Both the position numbers and the translations under genes were made by a program. From Gloeopeniophorella convolvens (lineage: Eukaryota > Basidiomycota > Agaricomycetes > Russulales): 64,000 bases of DNA. Positions 54,951-64,000 of the stretch are shown one piece after another. The notes under the pieces are model-generated. The model saw only the letters and a list, made by a program, of their open reading frames with translations, was not told the DNA's origin and searched no databases. Where the stretch lies: assembly GCA_022496205.1 (NCBI GenBank), contig WTXD01000002.1:1116001-1180000 (forward strand), written 5' to 3'. Positions within the stretch are counted from its first letter, which is position 1. Every line of letters begins with the position of its first letter.

Positions 54951-55374
54951 ATGAGGCTCCCCAGCCCCTTCCCCTTCCCCTTCCTGCCCAAACCGGCTGT
55001 CCTCCATTCCCGTTTCGTGGCTTCCACCGCCGCAACCGCTGCCACATCTCCTCCACCCCTGCCGTACTTCGTCCCCCGCAATTCGCGCGGCTCCCTTCCC
55101 GTCTATACAGACGTCCGCAACGGCGGCTCCCAGTATCTCATCTCGGTTCGCAACGTCCAGGGGAATGCAAAGGCCAGTTGCAACTGCTACTACCGCCCAT
55201 TTCCCCTTCTGACATCCATCACAATAGGCTTTGGCTGATGATCTCCTCCACGACCTCTCCAGCCCTGCATCACCGGCCTTGAAAGCACGCATCACAAGAT
55301 CAAACCATCTCGTGTTGTCCGGCATTCGACGGGGACGCCCCGTCCTCGACTGGCTAGCCCGTCGCGGTTTCTGA
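54951..55374 (+). CDS. IMG2: Mitochondrial large-subunit ribosomal protein mL49 (Img2)
   Basis: Starts MRLPSPFPFPFLPKPAVLHS, a basic, acid-free mitochondrial leader of about 40 residues. The mature domain reads LPYFVPRNSRGSLPVYTDVR, NGGSQYLISVRNVQGNAK, ALADDLLHDLSSPASPALKA and RITRSNHLVLSGIRRGRPVL, ending DWLARRGF at 55374, 122 residues. The YFVPRxxxxxLPVYxDxRxGG opening and the final HLVLSG...GRPVLDWLxxxGF are the Img2 signature. The two exons are joined by a GC-AG intron; without splicing the frame stops almost at once. Confidence 0.9.
55173..55227 (+). other. GC-AG intron (55 nt) in the mL49 gene
   Basis: The exon ends GCAAAG, the intron starts GCCAGT, holds TTCTGACAT as branch site and ends ACAATAG. 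The joined reading GNAK-ALADDL fits the family. GT donors nearby give the wrong frame. Confidence 0.75.
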
Positions 55375-57118
55375 CACCCCAACCTAGAAGCCTGTCGCCC
55401 GTTGCTTCGTATTACATTTTGCTCGATACAGTCGCATGTGCTCAATGAACATCCACCTTTTATTCAACACGTTCCAGCCTGCGCCGTTCATTGCATAAGA
55501 AGCCACCCAAACGCTCTCTTTCCGTTTCGCTTCCTTCCCATCATACCTTTATTCGTAATGTGACAAGCGGCCCGACCGATGTGTCTCATCCGGATCGTAA
55601 ATGTACCTGCCTCTTTGCGGAGCTGGGCCTCTCTCTTGGGTCGTTGCGTCCTCCTTTCTGCTCCCTTGTCGGGTCATCTGTTCTCTGGGCGTGCACGGCA
55701 GTCCATCGCGTGGCCCCATCGTGGGTGCACGCGCGTCCATTAGCGTTTTCTGCGGCGCTGCGGCACAGCTCACCGCTTTCCCAAACGCGGTTGCCGCACC
55801 CGAGATTCCCTCGAGTCTCGCTATTTTCGGGCGCATAAACGATGCCGCGCTCTTCCTCGCGGAAAATCGTGCTCTCACCACCGGCGTCAGCAGGTCTCAT
55901 CTTCCGTCGCCAGTGCACCAGTACAGCTGGAACTGGCCCCACCGGCTCTCGCTCTCTGCCACTCGCCGTCGTGCGGGATCGGAAAAAAAAGTGTATATCA
56001 TCACCATCGCAGCTGATCGCGTATGGGGCGTTCTTGACCTATCCTTTTTCCCCCTGACGCCCAATGTGGTATGTGCCAGCTCCAATCTTGCGCTGTTGTG
56101 TCCATTTGATATCTCTCGTGTCATTTACGATGTAAGATATGTGCACGAGGGACAGGTGCCAATAGTGTGCCAATTGCAATGTGCGTGCAAGGCACAGGGC
56201 CGGCACGCCCAGTTCATATTTGTTAGCATGAGCAACACAAGCACCGCCGCTAGGGTTGGCACCGGTCACGGTGGAGATGATCCCCTCGCCTCTATAGTAT
56301 TCATCAGTGTCGCGCCAATGAACACATTCATGATATCACAGAAGCTCCTCCATCGCACGCCCCCTGTTGGCACGGTCGTAAATGCAATTCCGGTCGGAAC
56401 AGAAGACGCATCACAGGCGCGCGCGCGAGGCAGATAAGGCGCGGAGCAGAGACAACCGACTTATCCAGCACATAATAAGTGCGGCTGGGATCCAAGCTAA
56501 GAGCGAGCACATGCCAGGGCCCCACGCCGAGCTACGAAGATGCTGGGAGAAAGCACCCAAAGGCGCAGCAACTCCCCAGGAACCGTGGCAACCCCATTAA
56601 AGTGGCAGCCTAACGAGAAGGGCGCATATGCACACGATCAGCCCGCCCGCCCGCGCCTGCAGGAACTGCATGCGCGCCCCTGCCGGAGGGGTCGGGAACC
56701 GCGCGGCGCCTGCGTTGCCGGTGGCCATGGGCACATCGCCGCTCCGCTGCCACGCCCGGCGGCGCACCGCGCACCGCACACCTATAAAATCCTGTCCGCG
56801 GCGCGTCTTCTCGGGCTTCGTGAAAACGGACCGCTCACATGCATCCAAGGCGCCGCGGGGTGCGGGTACGGGTGCGCCGCTGGCTTCCGTGGCTTCCCGC
56901 ACGTTTTGTCATCCGCATGCATGTACGACCGAGGGGCCCCGCGTAGTCATAAGGATGATAGCGGCGGCGGCGTCGGCCGGCCCGCGACGGGCGCGAGTCA
57001 CGCAGGTCTGACGCTGAGAGCAGTAGAAAAAGCCTCAAGCGGCCGATCGACTCTCCAAGTGTTGCGACGGGCTGCCTCTGCCGCATCTTCTCAGTTCTAA
57101 AACACATACGCACTAGCG
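55375..57118. other. 1.74-kb intergenic region with one unexplained long ORF
   Basis: The 3' region of mL49 and the promoter of PDX1. An uninterrupted 278-codon plus-strand frame (55601-56437) has no recognised domain. Two minus-strand frames overlap its first third. I do not call it a gene. Confidence 0.4.
56783..56789 (+). promoter_or_regulatory. TATA box candidate TATAAAA upstream of PDX1
   Basis: TATAAAA lies 330 bases upstream of the PDX1 start codon in otherwise G+C-rich DNA. The distance implies a leader of about 300 bases if it is used. Confidence 0.35.
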
Positions 57119-58887
57119 ATGAGCGCATCCCCACAGATCCCCCATGGCGCCGGCAACGCCGCCGGGGCCACCGTCGGTGCGCCGACGCGCGTCAAGGATG
57201 CCGCGGGGGGCAGCAACCTGGGCACGTTCGGCGTGCGTCCTCTCCTCGCACGCGATGTGACCCGATCGCTGAAACGGCGCACACCTTCATGTATCGTATC
57301 ATAGGTCAAATCTGGCCTCGCCCAGATGCTCAAGGTGCGCCGCCCGTGTCCGTCCGCGCGCGCGCCCCTGGCTCACGCTGCGTCGCTTTCGCTTTGCTTC
57401 TATCCCGCAGGGTGGCGTCATCATGGATGTCGTCAACGCCGAGCAGGTGCGCGTGCCGTACGCCCTCCCCCGCGCGCTGCTGGCTCACTGGCGCGCGTGC
57501 GCTTCTCGCGCCCGGTTGCCCGCGCGGATAGGCGCGCATCGCGGAAGAAGCGGGTGCGTGCGCCGTCATGGCGCTCGAGCGTGTGCCCGCCGACATACGC
57601 GCCACGGGCGGCGTCGCGCGCATGGCGAGTCCCGCTGCTGCGTTGGGCACCGGTCTATAGGAGGCTAATGCGCGCGGGCGCGGCGGGTTTGCCAGAGCGA
57701 CCCGCACATGATCAAGGAGATCGTCGAGGCGGTGTCCATCCCTGTCATGGCCAAGGTGCGGATCGGGCACTTTGTCGAGGCGCAGGTACGCTATCTGGCG
57801 TTTACGTCCCGCGCGCGCGCCCCTGGGCTAACTCCGGGACGTGCACTGCGCTGCGCTGCGCCCGCCCTGCAGATCTTGCAGAGCATTGGCATCGACTACA
57901 TCGACGAGTCGGAGGTGCTCACGCCCGCGGACGAGGAGCACCACATCAACAAGCACGCGTTCAAGGTGCCCTTTGTGTGCGGCGCGCGCAACCTCGGCGA
58001 GGCCCTGCGGCGCATCTCCGAAGGCGCCGCGTTCATCCGCACCAAGGGCGAGGCGGGCACGGGCAACGTCGTGGAGGCGGTGCGCCACCAACGCTCCGTC
58101 ACGAGCGAGATCCGCCGCGCGAGCGTGATGACCGAGGAGGAGCTCTACGTGTTCGCCAAGGACATCCAGGCGCCGTTCCACCTGCTCAAGGAGGCCGCGC
58201 GCCTCAAGCGCCTGCCCGTGGTCAACTTTGCCGCGGGCGGCATCGCCACGCCCGGTGCGCCGCCCGCCGCCCTCCGTGCGTCGCGCGTTGCTAACCATGC
58301 TTGACTGCAACCTTTTTTTTTATTTGCGCCCCGCCAGCTGATGCCGCACTGATGATGCAGCTAGGGTGTGATGGAGGTGCGTGGCCGCGCCGGCGCCACA
58401 GCCCGCTGGCCCGAACTTGCGCCTGACTGCCTTGTCCCATTTAGTCTTCGTCGGGTCGGGCATCTTTCTGGTGCGTGCCCTGCAGGGATAACGAGCATAC
58501 GTATCTGATGCCTGTCGCGCCGTCGCAGTCCGGCGATCCCGCCAAGCGTGCGCGCGCGATCGTGCAGGCGGTGAGCCCTCGTCCGCGTCTGATCTCCGTG
58601 CGCGGGCCCTGCGGCTGAAACAATGCGTTGCGTGGCCAGGTGACGCACTACAATAACCCGAAGATTCTCGCGGAGGTACGGCTCGATCGCCTGTGTGCGT
58701 GTGTGTGTGTGTGTGCGGCGGCGCTAACGGCGTGAAACAGATCTCTGAGAACATCGGTGCGCCGATGGTGGGCTTGACGATGTGGGTGCATGACGTTGGC
58801 GTGTTTGCGCCGTGGGCTGATGAGGCGCGCCATCAATGCAGTGATTCGAACCTCAAGGGCGGCCGTCTTGCGGACCGCGGGTGGTAA
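57119..58887 (+). CDS. PDX1: PDX1/SNZ pyridoxal 5'-phosphate synthase, synthase subunit
   Basis: Makes the vitamin B6 cofactor from ribose 5-phosphate, glyceraldehyde 3-phosphate and ammonia supplied by the PDX2 glutaminase (not in this window). It reads [20 protein letters not shown], then by small exons [213 protein letters not shown] and [14 protein letters not shown]. Catalytic lysines (GGVIMDV..., [19 protein letters not shown]) are in place. I count 12 exons, among them ones of 30, 36 and 26 nt. One intron is GC-AG. Confidence 0.95.
57625..57695 (+). other. GC-AG intron (71 nt) in PDX1
   Basis: The exon ends CGCATG, the intron starts GCGAGT and ends TTTGCCAG. Joining gives [15 protein letters not shown], continuous in the family. 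The nearest GT donor (one base pair triplet on) gives the wrong frame. Confidence 0.8.
58313..58321 (+). repeat. Poly-T run in a PDX1 intron
   Basis: Nine T residues upstream of the CCGCCAG acceptor of the intron that precedes [10 protein letters not shown]. Confidence 0.8.
58691..58716 (+). repeat. GT microsatellite in a PDX1 intron
   Basis: A run of GT dinucleotides (with one GC) inside the intron between ...NNPKILAE and ISENIG. Confidence 0.85.
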
Positions 58888-59202
58888 TGAGCAGGGCAGA
58901 TTGATAGGTGATGGGCGGTGGATCCAGGAACGAACGATCGACGTGCGGTGGAAAGAAAAGGAGAAAGGAGGATCAATGGCAGGATGATATTGTTTATTCA
59001 TGTCGTATCGTGATCATGGCAATTAGCAGCGGGTTAGCTGGAATCACACAAGTTGGGATCGTGCAGGGGAAAGGGCAGTGGGTCGGACATGGTATGGCAT
59101 GGCAGCGCACGTGAAAGGCCGCTACTGCCCGCGCATGACGTCATCAATGTTGGTAGTTCGATTTAGCTGAGATCGGCCCTGTTCTCCGTACCAGCACCGA
59201 AC
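58888..59202. other. Short intergenic gap
   Basis: About 315 bases between PDX1 and the small Asn-repeat gene, on the same strand. Nothing recognised. Confidence 0.5.
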
Positions 59203-59680
59203 ATGGCACCCAGCAACAACAACAACAACAACAACCCAAACGATACTCTCAAAGACTTCATTGCTGTGTGTAATTGATGTGCTTGAGAGTTCGCGACACA
59301 CTAATGCGACGACCCCGCAGCGCAACCCCGCCGCGCGGTACACTTTCGACAGCGAGCGCGACGCACCGCAGTCCGAGATCTGTAGGGAGGGCCGCGACCG
59401 CGAGTGCATCCTCGTGCGTCCCCCGATCCCAGGCGCACACGCACCCGCACCCGCACCCACACTTACACACACACTCTACAGCTGCAGATGACTTCGAAAC
59501 AGCTGTTTGCAGCCATGCAGGTCCGTGTCCACCCATCTCCGTTACGCCACGGCTCACGTCGACCTCCCGGGCGGTCGGTCGGTCGTTCGTTCGGTCGTAT
59601 AGGAGAACGGCTTCTTCTGCGCGCTGCCGATGGACCCCACGCGCACGCACATGGAGTGCACCCCAATCCCCAAGTCATAG
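59203..59680 (+). CDS. 90-residue Asn-repeat protein, unknown function
   Basis: No single long ORF marks this gene; four short exons fit perfectly. Exon 1 reads MAPSNNNNNNNPNDTLKDFI plus A, from an (AAC)7 run. Exon 2 reads RNPAARYTFDSERDAPQSEI and CREGRDRECIL. Exon 3 reads LQMTSKQLFAAMQ. Exon 4 reads ENGFFCALPMDPTRTHMECT and PIPKS, stopping at 59680. The donors are GTGTGT, GTGCGT and GTCCGT; the acceptors are CCGCAG, CTACAG and GTATAG. After the Asn run the protein is mostly charged, with four Cys and two Met-rich spots. There is no signal peptide or membrane helix. The family is not recognised. Confidence 0.65.
59215..59235 (+). repeat. AAC trinucleotide repeat (7 units) coding for poly-Asn
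   Basis: Seven perfect AAC codons after the start of the small gene; the length is likely to vary between strains. Confidence 0.9.
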
Positions 59681-60006
59681 CATTTTCATTTGCGCCGCAC
59701 TGGCACGCGCGCCCCGGGGATCCGCGCGTCGCCCGGCCCTCGGCCACATGCACATGTGTACTGTATACACGTACTTATATATATTGTACTCGGTACTTAC
59801 ATGGGCGTAGCAACCACCCCACTGGCACATTGGGCGGCCGCGCGCAGACCGCATGTTCCGCCCGCGCTCCACTTCTATTGCATTCGATTCCATTCGAAGT
59901 TGTGCGTGCTATGCATGATTCCCGCTACTGCTCTAGTGGAATGGAGTGGAGTGGAATAGGGTCCGCGCGCACCCGCGCGGGTCTGGGCCTGCACCGCACC
60001 GCAGCG
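59681..60006. other. Convergent intergenic gap
   Basis: 3' ends of the small Asn-repeat gene and the RS-rich gene. It contains the A+T-rich TTATATATATTG near 59774 and short GGAAT-like words near 59935-59960. Confidence 0.5.
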
Positions 60007-61514
60007 CTACGGCTCCGCGTAGTCGTGCACATGCACACCGCCCACGCCCAGCGTGCCCGCGCGCGCCTCCTCGACCTGCGCCGCGGCCGCCTTGCGCCGC
60101 TCCTCGGCCGCGTACAGCTCGAGCATGCCCAGCTCCAGCTCGTGTCGTGAGCGCTCGGCCGCGCGCACGAGCGGCTCGCACGCCGCCTTTTGCGCCGCGT
60201 TCGTGCTCGTCAGGCGTGCGATCTGCGTGCGGCGGGGGGGTCTGTCAGTGATGCGCGTGTGGGGCAGGGCAGAGCGCGAAAAACTCGCCTCTCGGTTGAT
60301 GCTGTCTTTTACGATCTCTTTCTCGGTGTAGGGTGGCAGCCGGAAGGCAGGCGTTGTTGGTGTGGGTGCTGCTGCTGGTGCTGCTGTTGCTGGCGGTGCC
60401 GGTGCCGCGCGGGTTGCGTTTGCGTTTGCGTTTGCGCTTGGCAGGCCGGACAGAGGCGAGCGCGGCCATTTCGGGGGTGCGGGCAGGCCTGGGTGCGCCG
60501 GCAAGGGGTAGCCCATGGGCGAGCCAGCTGCTGCGGGCTGCGGGCTGGGCTTCCTCGCCTGGTCGACGGGCAGCGGGCTCCGCCGCGACGGCGCTGCTGC
60601 ATCGCTCATATTCACATCGCCCTCGCCAGCAGCAGGAGGGTGCAGAGCCTCCCTGCCCTTGCCTTTGTCCCGGGACACGGAGGAGGCAGGCAGCGGGCTC
60701 GCGCGCGCTTCGCTCGCTGATAGGGGCCGCGGCGACACGGGAGGTGACCGCTCGCGGTATGGCCGCGGCGCGTCTGCTGCGCTGTCATGGCGCAGTGGTG
60801 GTGGTGGTGTCGGCTCTGAAGGGGCTAGGGGCTTCGGGGGGAGCGATATAGGCGGCCGCGCGTCTCCAGGCCTCGGATCGGGGGAACGGCGGCGGGGCGA
60901 GGGGCGCCGCGACGGGAACGGCGACGGGGAGCGTCGGCGGTGGTCCCGCGAAACTGAAGAACACGCGAGCTGCGTTCAGAGGGCCGCGTCGGGAGCGAGG
61001 GAGGGCAGGAGAGAAACTCACGCGAACGACGCCGGGGCGGCGAGCGCGACCGGTCGTCTCGCCGTCGGCTCCTGGAGCGTCGGCGCGGAGGGCTGCCGCG
61101 GGCATAGTACTCGCGGTCGCGCCCCCGGTCGTAGTCGCGCCGGTCATAGTCGCGGCCGCGGTCGCGGTCCCAGCTGCGCCCGTCGCGCGCGCCGTCGTAG
61201 TCACGCGGCGGGCGTTCGCGCTCGCGCTCGCGTTCAAAGTCGCGACGGTAGTCGTAGTCGCGCCTGCTGTCTGGTTCGTGGCGCCGCGGGTCGTAGCGGT
61301 CGTCGCGGGTCCGCCAGTCCGAGGAGTCGTAGCGCGACGGGGCGCGCGAGTCTCTGTAGCGACGGTGGTCGGGCTGGTACGAGTCGAGGGCGGGGGGACG
61401 TCGCGGGGGCGGCGACGACCTGCGCGGGGAGCGCGGGTAGACGGGACGTCTGTCCTGGGGCGGGCGACTGGGGAGAGGCTCAAAGTCGGGCTTTGGTGGA
61501 AGAGTGGAAGACAT
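60007..61514 (-). CDS. Arg/Ser (RS/RD)-rich protein, probably splicing or RNA related
   Basis: Starts MSSTLPPKPDFEPLPSRPPQ. Residues about 45-170 are dominated by RD, RE, RS and DY repeats (DYDYRRDFERERERERPPRD, RDYDRRDYDRGRDREYY, PPRRRSRSRRRDDRSRSPPR). After introns the Pro/Ser-rich middle (PSPFPSRRPSPRRRSPDPRP) leads to a C-terminal helical segment: YTEKEIVKDSINRE, IARLTSTNAAQKAACEPLVR and AAERSRHELELGMLELYAAE, ending VGGVHVHDYAEP at 60007. There is no RRM or other RNA-binding fold, so a direct function cannot be given; RS/RD regions of this kind are typical of nuclear-speckle proteins. A 66-nt in-frame stretch (minus strand, near 60226-60291) starting GCGAGT may be coding or a sixth GC-AG intron. 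It is divergent from cyclin L, only 39 bp between start codons. Confidence 0.75.
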
Positions 61515-61553
61515 CCCGGTTGTTGATCCCTGTTTTCTATCCGCCTCTTGTCC

Positions 61554-62578
61554 ATGAACTCTGCCACAGTCGCGGTCCGCCCGCGACTTTACCCTCTCGC
61601 GTCGCTGGCACAGACCCAGTCGACGCCCTCGGCGCAGGACGGTGTGCCCCACGCGCTCGAGGAGGACATAAGGGCCTTTGGCTGCAAGCTCATCCAGCAG
61701 GCCGGCATCCTGCTCAACCAGTCCGTCGCTTTCTATCCGTGACACGTTCCCCACACTCTAGGTGACAGAAAACAAGTCGCAGTCGCCACCGCGCAGATCC
61801 TCCTGCAGCGCTTCTTCTATGTGAGCTCCCTCAGGCAGTATGGAATCGCTGTGCGTGTCGCGTGGTTTTTGCTTGCGTCTGTTCTGACTCGGTCACAGGA
61901 CATTGGCATGGGCGCGCTCTATCTGTCGTCGAAACTGGAAGAGTGTCCCGTTCGGATGCGCGACCTTATCAACGTCTTCGACCTCTTGCTTCAGCGCTGC
62001 GCGCACACCGTCGCGTCCGCGTCGTCGGCACACCTGTCGTCCGACTTCAAGTACACCCCCATGACATACTTTGGCAACACCTTTTACGACCTCAAGGAGG
62101 CGTTGGTCGTCTCGGAGATGCAGATCCTGAAGCGGCTAGGCTTCGACGTGCAGGTGGTGCTGCCATACGGCACGCTGGTGAACTACATGCGTTTACTCGG
62201 GCTGACCAGTCGCGAGGACGCGGTCTCACGGGCGTGGGGGTACCTCAACGACGCGTGCGTCTCGTTGATCTCCGTTCACTCGCCTGTTTGACACCGTCGC
62301 GCAGGCTGCAGACCCCTGTGTACGCCCTGTACGCCGTGCCCACGGTGGTGAGTGCGGCGATACTGCTCACGGCGCGGCAGCTCGGCATTTCCCTGCCCTC
62401 GACACCGCCGAACTGCTGGTGGGAGCTGTTTGACGTGGATTGGGAGGACCTGTGGAGCGTGTGTGGATACATCATGCGATTGTATAGAGAGCGGCCGAGC
62501 GAGGAGCAAGTCGAGGTGATGGGCCTGCTGAGCAAAAAGGATGTCCGACAATGGCTTGACGGACGCCAAAATAAATAA
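61554..62578 (+). CDS. Cyclin L-type cyclin
   Basis: Starts MNSATVAVRPRLYPLASLAQ. The first cyclin box has EEDIRAFGCKLIQQAGILLN, KQVAVATAQILLQRFFYVSS, LRQYGIADIGMGALYLSSKL and EECPVRMRDLINVFDLLLQR; the second has YFGNTFYDLKEALVVSEMQI, LKRLGFDVQVVLPYGTLVNY, VYALYAVPTVVSAAILLTAR and WWELFDVDWEDLWSVCGYIM. It ends RQWLDGRQNK at 62578, about 290 residues. Cyclin L partners CDK11-type kinases and affects transcription and splicing; metazoan cyclin L proteins continue into an RS domain, which is absent here. The exon joins CA-AAAACAAGTC and GCT-GACATTGGC are clear GT-AG introns. Confidence 0.92.
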
Positions 62579-62663
62579 TGATTATATTATAACGGCTTGG
62601 CTTCTGCTGGCTTCTGTGCCTGTCTCGACCGTCTCGCTTCGCTTCGTCGTAGTGTCTTGTGCA

Positions 62664-64000
62664 ATGCTCGACCACTGCTCAATCTTACACAAAGGTCTGC
62701 GCAACCGTCCTGTGTTCGAGTTCGCCGGGCTCATCGTCGAGCAGGCGGGATCGTTCTTTGGTCCCGCTCGTTCACACCAGCCGCCTCGCAATTGGCCTCG
62801 TCGTCCGCCTCGCCCGTCAATGGCCTCATCCGGGACGCCCTCATAGAGGGCCGTGCGGCGGAGGAGAAGTACGAAAAAGATGGATATGCCGTCAAATGGA
62901 CGTTCGTCAACGACCTCGAACTCATCTTTGTCGTGCGGTCCCTTCTCGCTTCTCACTCCGTAAACCCACAACGCTTTTCCCTCGCAGGTCGCATACCAGC
63001 GCATCCTCCAGCTGACCTACGTGGAAGATCTCCTGGGCGCACTCAAAACCATCTTTGTCAAGCTCTTCGAGCCCTTCCTCGCCGCGTTCGTCGCTTCCCT
63101 GCACGCCGTCAGCGGCGGTGCTGTTGCGCTCTCCAATTCCGCCTCGGAGCCGACTTTATGGAATTTCGCCAAGGCGTTTGAGGGATGGGACGCTGCCTTT
63201 GACAAGCTACTCAAAGGCCTGGAGCAGAAGGCCGCAGAGGTGCGCCACTCACAGAGTATCTCGACAACGCACTTACAGAGGGCTGTACCCGGCGCTCCAG
63301 GACCGCAAGTCGCGCCTGCGTCCCGTCGCCCGAGGGCTTGCGCCCCCGCTCACGCCAAGCCCCGGCTCTAGCGATGTCGAAACTGGCGCGTGCACTCTTT
63401 CCGACTTTTCCGTTGCGTTTTCCCTGACAGCGTCTGCAGCGCCGACGGAATCGCCGTCCGGCACGGTAGACGAACAGCAGATCGCCCGCAACGTCCAAGC
63501 ACTCAAGAATCGGCTGCGCGGCCGAGGAGGGGCGCGCGGAGGCGGCCGCGGCGGCAGGGCGCGCGTGGAATCGGGCAGCGAGCGGGAGAGCTACCCCAAT
63601 TCCGAGTGCGTCGCCGATCGGCAGCTCTCTTCTGGTTCCGTGCTGATCCCGATCCCGCGCGCGCGGCGGAGCAGCTCAGACACCACGGTGAAACGCAAGC
63701 CGAAGGGCAAGGCCCTCCGCAAGTGGGGCAACGAGGCCCCGAGCGAGTCCGAGATGGCCTCGCTCGATTTCTCGTCCTCCAAGCTGAGCGATCTGGACGG
63801 CGCCCCGGCGGCGGGCGACGTGCAGGCGCTTGTGGATGCGGCGTCGCTTGGCACGCGCACCAAGGACGGGCTGTACGAGGTCAAAGACTGGGAGTTCGCG
63901 CGGGACAGCTCGGCGGACGACGCCATTGCCAAGGCGCTCCTTGCGAGCTCGAGCAAGCAGGACAAGCCCGCGCAGGGCTCCCTCGGCGCTCTCGGCTCGC
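62664..64000 (+). CDS. SRP101: SRP receptor alpha subunit, N-terminal part (cut by window edge)
   Basis: Starts MLDHCSILHKGGIVLWSRSF, the SRX (longin-like) domain that binds SRbeta. Exons give SRSFTPAASQLASSSASPVN, GLIRDALIEGRAAEEKYEKD, GYAVKWTFVNDLELIFVVAY, QRILQLTYVEDLLGALKTIF and VKLFEPFLAAFVASLHAVSG. A charged linker follows (ALKNRLRGRGGARGGGRGG, VKRKPKGKALRKWGNEAPSE, YEVKDWEFARDSSADDAIAK), typical of the family between SRX and NG domains. The GTPase NG domain must lie beyond 64000. It docks the signal recognition particle at the ER. It follows cyclin L on the same strand after 85 bp. Confidence 0.9.

Noticed and set aside
54797..55282. 161-codon plus-strand ORF over mL49
   Set aside because: Another frame of the mL49 exon; the true frame carries the Img2 signature.
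58846..58860. GATTCGAACC-like T-loop sequence suggesting a tRNA
   Set aside because: It is coding sequence of the last PDX1 exon (DSNLKG), and no acceptor or anticodon stems can be drawn around it.
59400..59470. CACCCG/CACACA repeats resembling telomeric DNA
   Set aside because: It lies inside an intron of the small Asn-repeat gene and its unit is irregular; a simple microsatellite-like tract explains it.
59880..59960. GGAAT/ATTCC-like words resembling satellite DNA
   Set aside because: Only a few imperfect units over about 80 bases; too short and irregular to call a satellite.
60515..61765. 416-codon plus-strand ORF over the RS-rich gene
   Set aside because: Arg/Gly/Ser-rich antisense by-product of RS/RD codon repeats. 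The minus strand has the coherent start, introns and C-terminal helix.

Overview
The window is nuclear DNA of a filamentous basidiomycete, most likely an agaricomycete. The signs are dense genes broken by many 48-75 nt introns (donors such as GTGCGT or GTGAGT, a CTGAC/CTAAC branch site, a CAG/TAG acceptor), G+C-rich coding DNA, an F-box/leucine-rich protein typical of these fungi, and a housekeeping set that is entirely fungal. The species cannot be named from sequence alone. I see no rRNA, tRNA, CRISPR array, transposon ORF or virus. I count 34 protein genes, the last cut by the window edge. The genes alternate strand so that short divergent promoters (39-280 bp) and short convergent tails (120-260 bp) dominate.

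Layout: 0-8.4 kb carries an F-box protein, sphingosine kinase, a SAM methyltransferase, a mitochondrial HTD2-type dehydratase and a PRCC-domain protein. 8.5-17.1 kb carries nucleoporin Nup133, COA8 (cytochrome oxidase assembly), a probable mitochondrial membrane protein and an unknown protein. A 1.1 kb gap with an A+T-rich island follows. 18.2-23.2 kb carries the genome-stability pair CMR1 and CSM3/TIPIN (tail to tail) and an N-terminal methyltransferase. 23.3-30.9 kb is a secretory-pathway group: DPM2, TRS120, VPS55 and YPT1/Rab1. 31-39.3 kb carries a membrane-anchored aspartic protease, a zinc-ribbon protein, a Zn2Cys6 transcription factor, NOP16 and QCR10. 39.4-50.3 kb carries a HAD hydrolase, a penta-EF-hand protein, a long-chain acyl-CoA synthetase, a Ser/Pro-rich unknown and an MFS transporter. 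50.5-55.4 kb carries a membrane-tethered prolidase-like M24 peptidase, a Pro-rich unknown and mitochondrial ribosomal protein mL49. 57.1-64 kb carries the vitamin B6 synthase PDX1, a 90-residue Asn-repeat protein, an RS-rich protein divergent from cyclin L, and the start of the SRP receptor alpha subunit.

Most genes are conserved housekeeping genes, so I do not claim a new system. The most unusual features are: at least five GC-AG introns that split conserved motifs, with a sixth candidate; a PDX1 gene of 12 exons with exons as small as 26 nt; an RS-rich protein whose start codon lies 39 bp from that of a cyclin L lacking its own RS tail; the secretory gene group; and a few small sequence elements (a 9-bp hairpin, duplicated TATA motifs, an A+T island with repeated GTTAA/TTAAC words). 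Exon boundaries quoted were worked out by hand from splice consensus and family conservation. Where I did not resolve them I say so.
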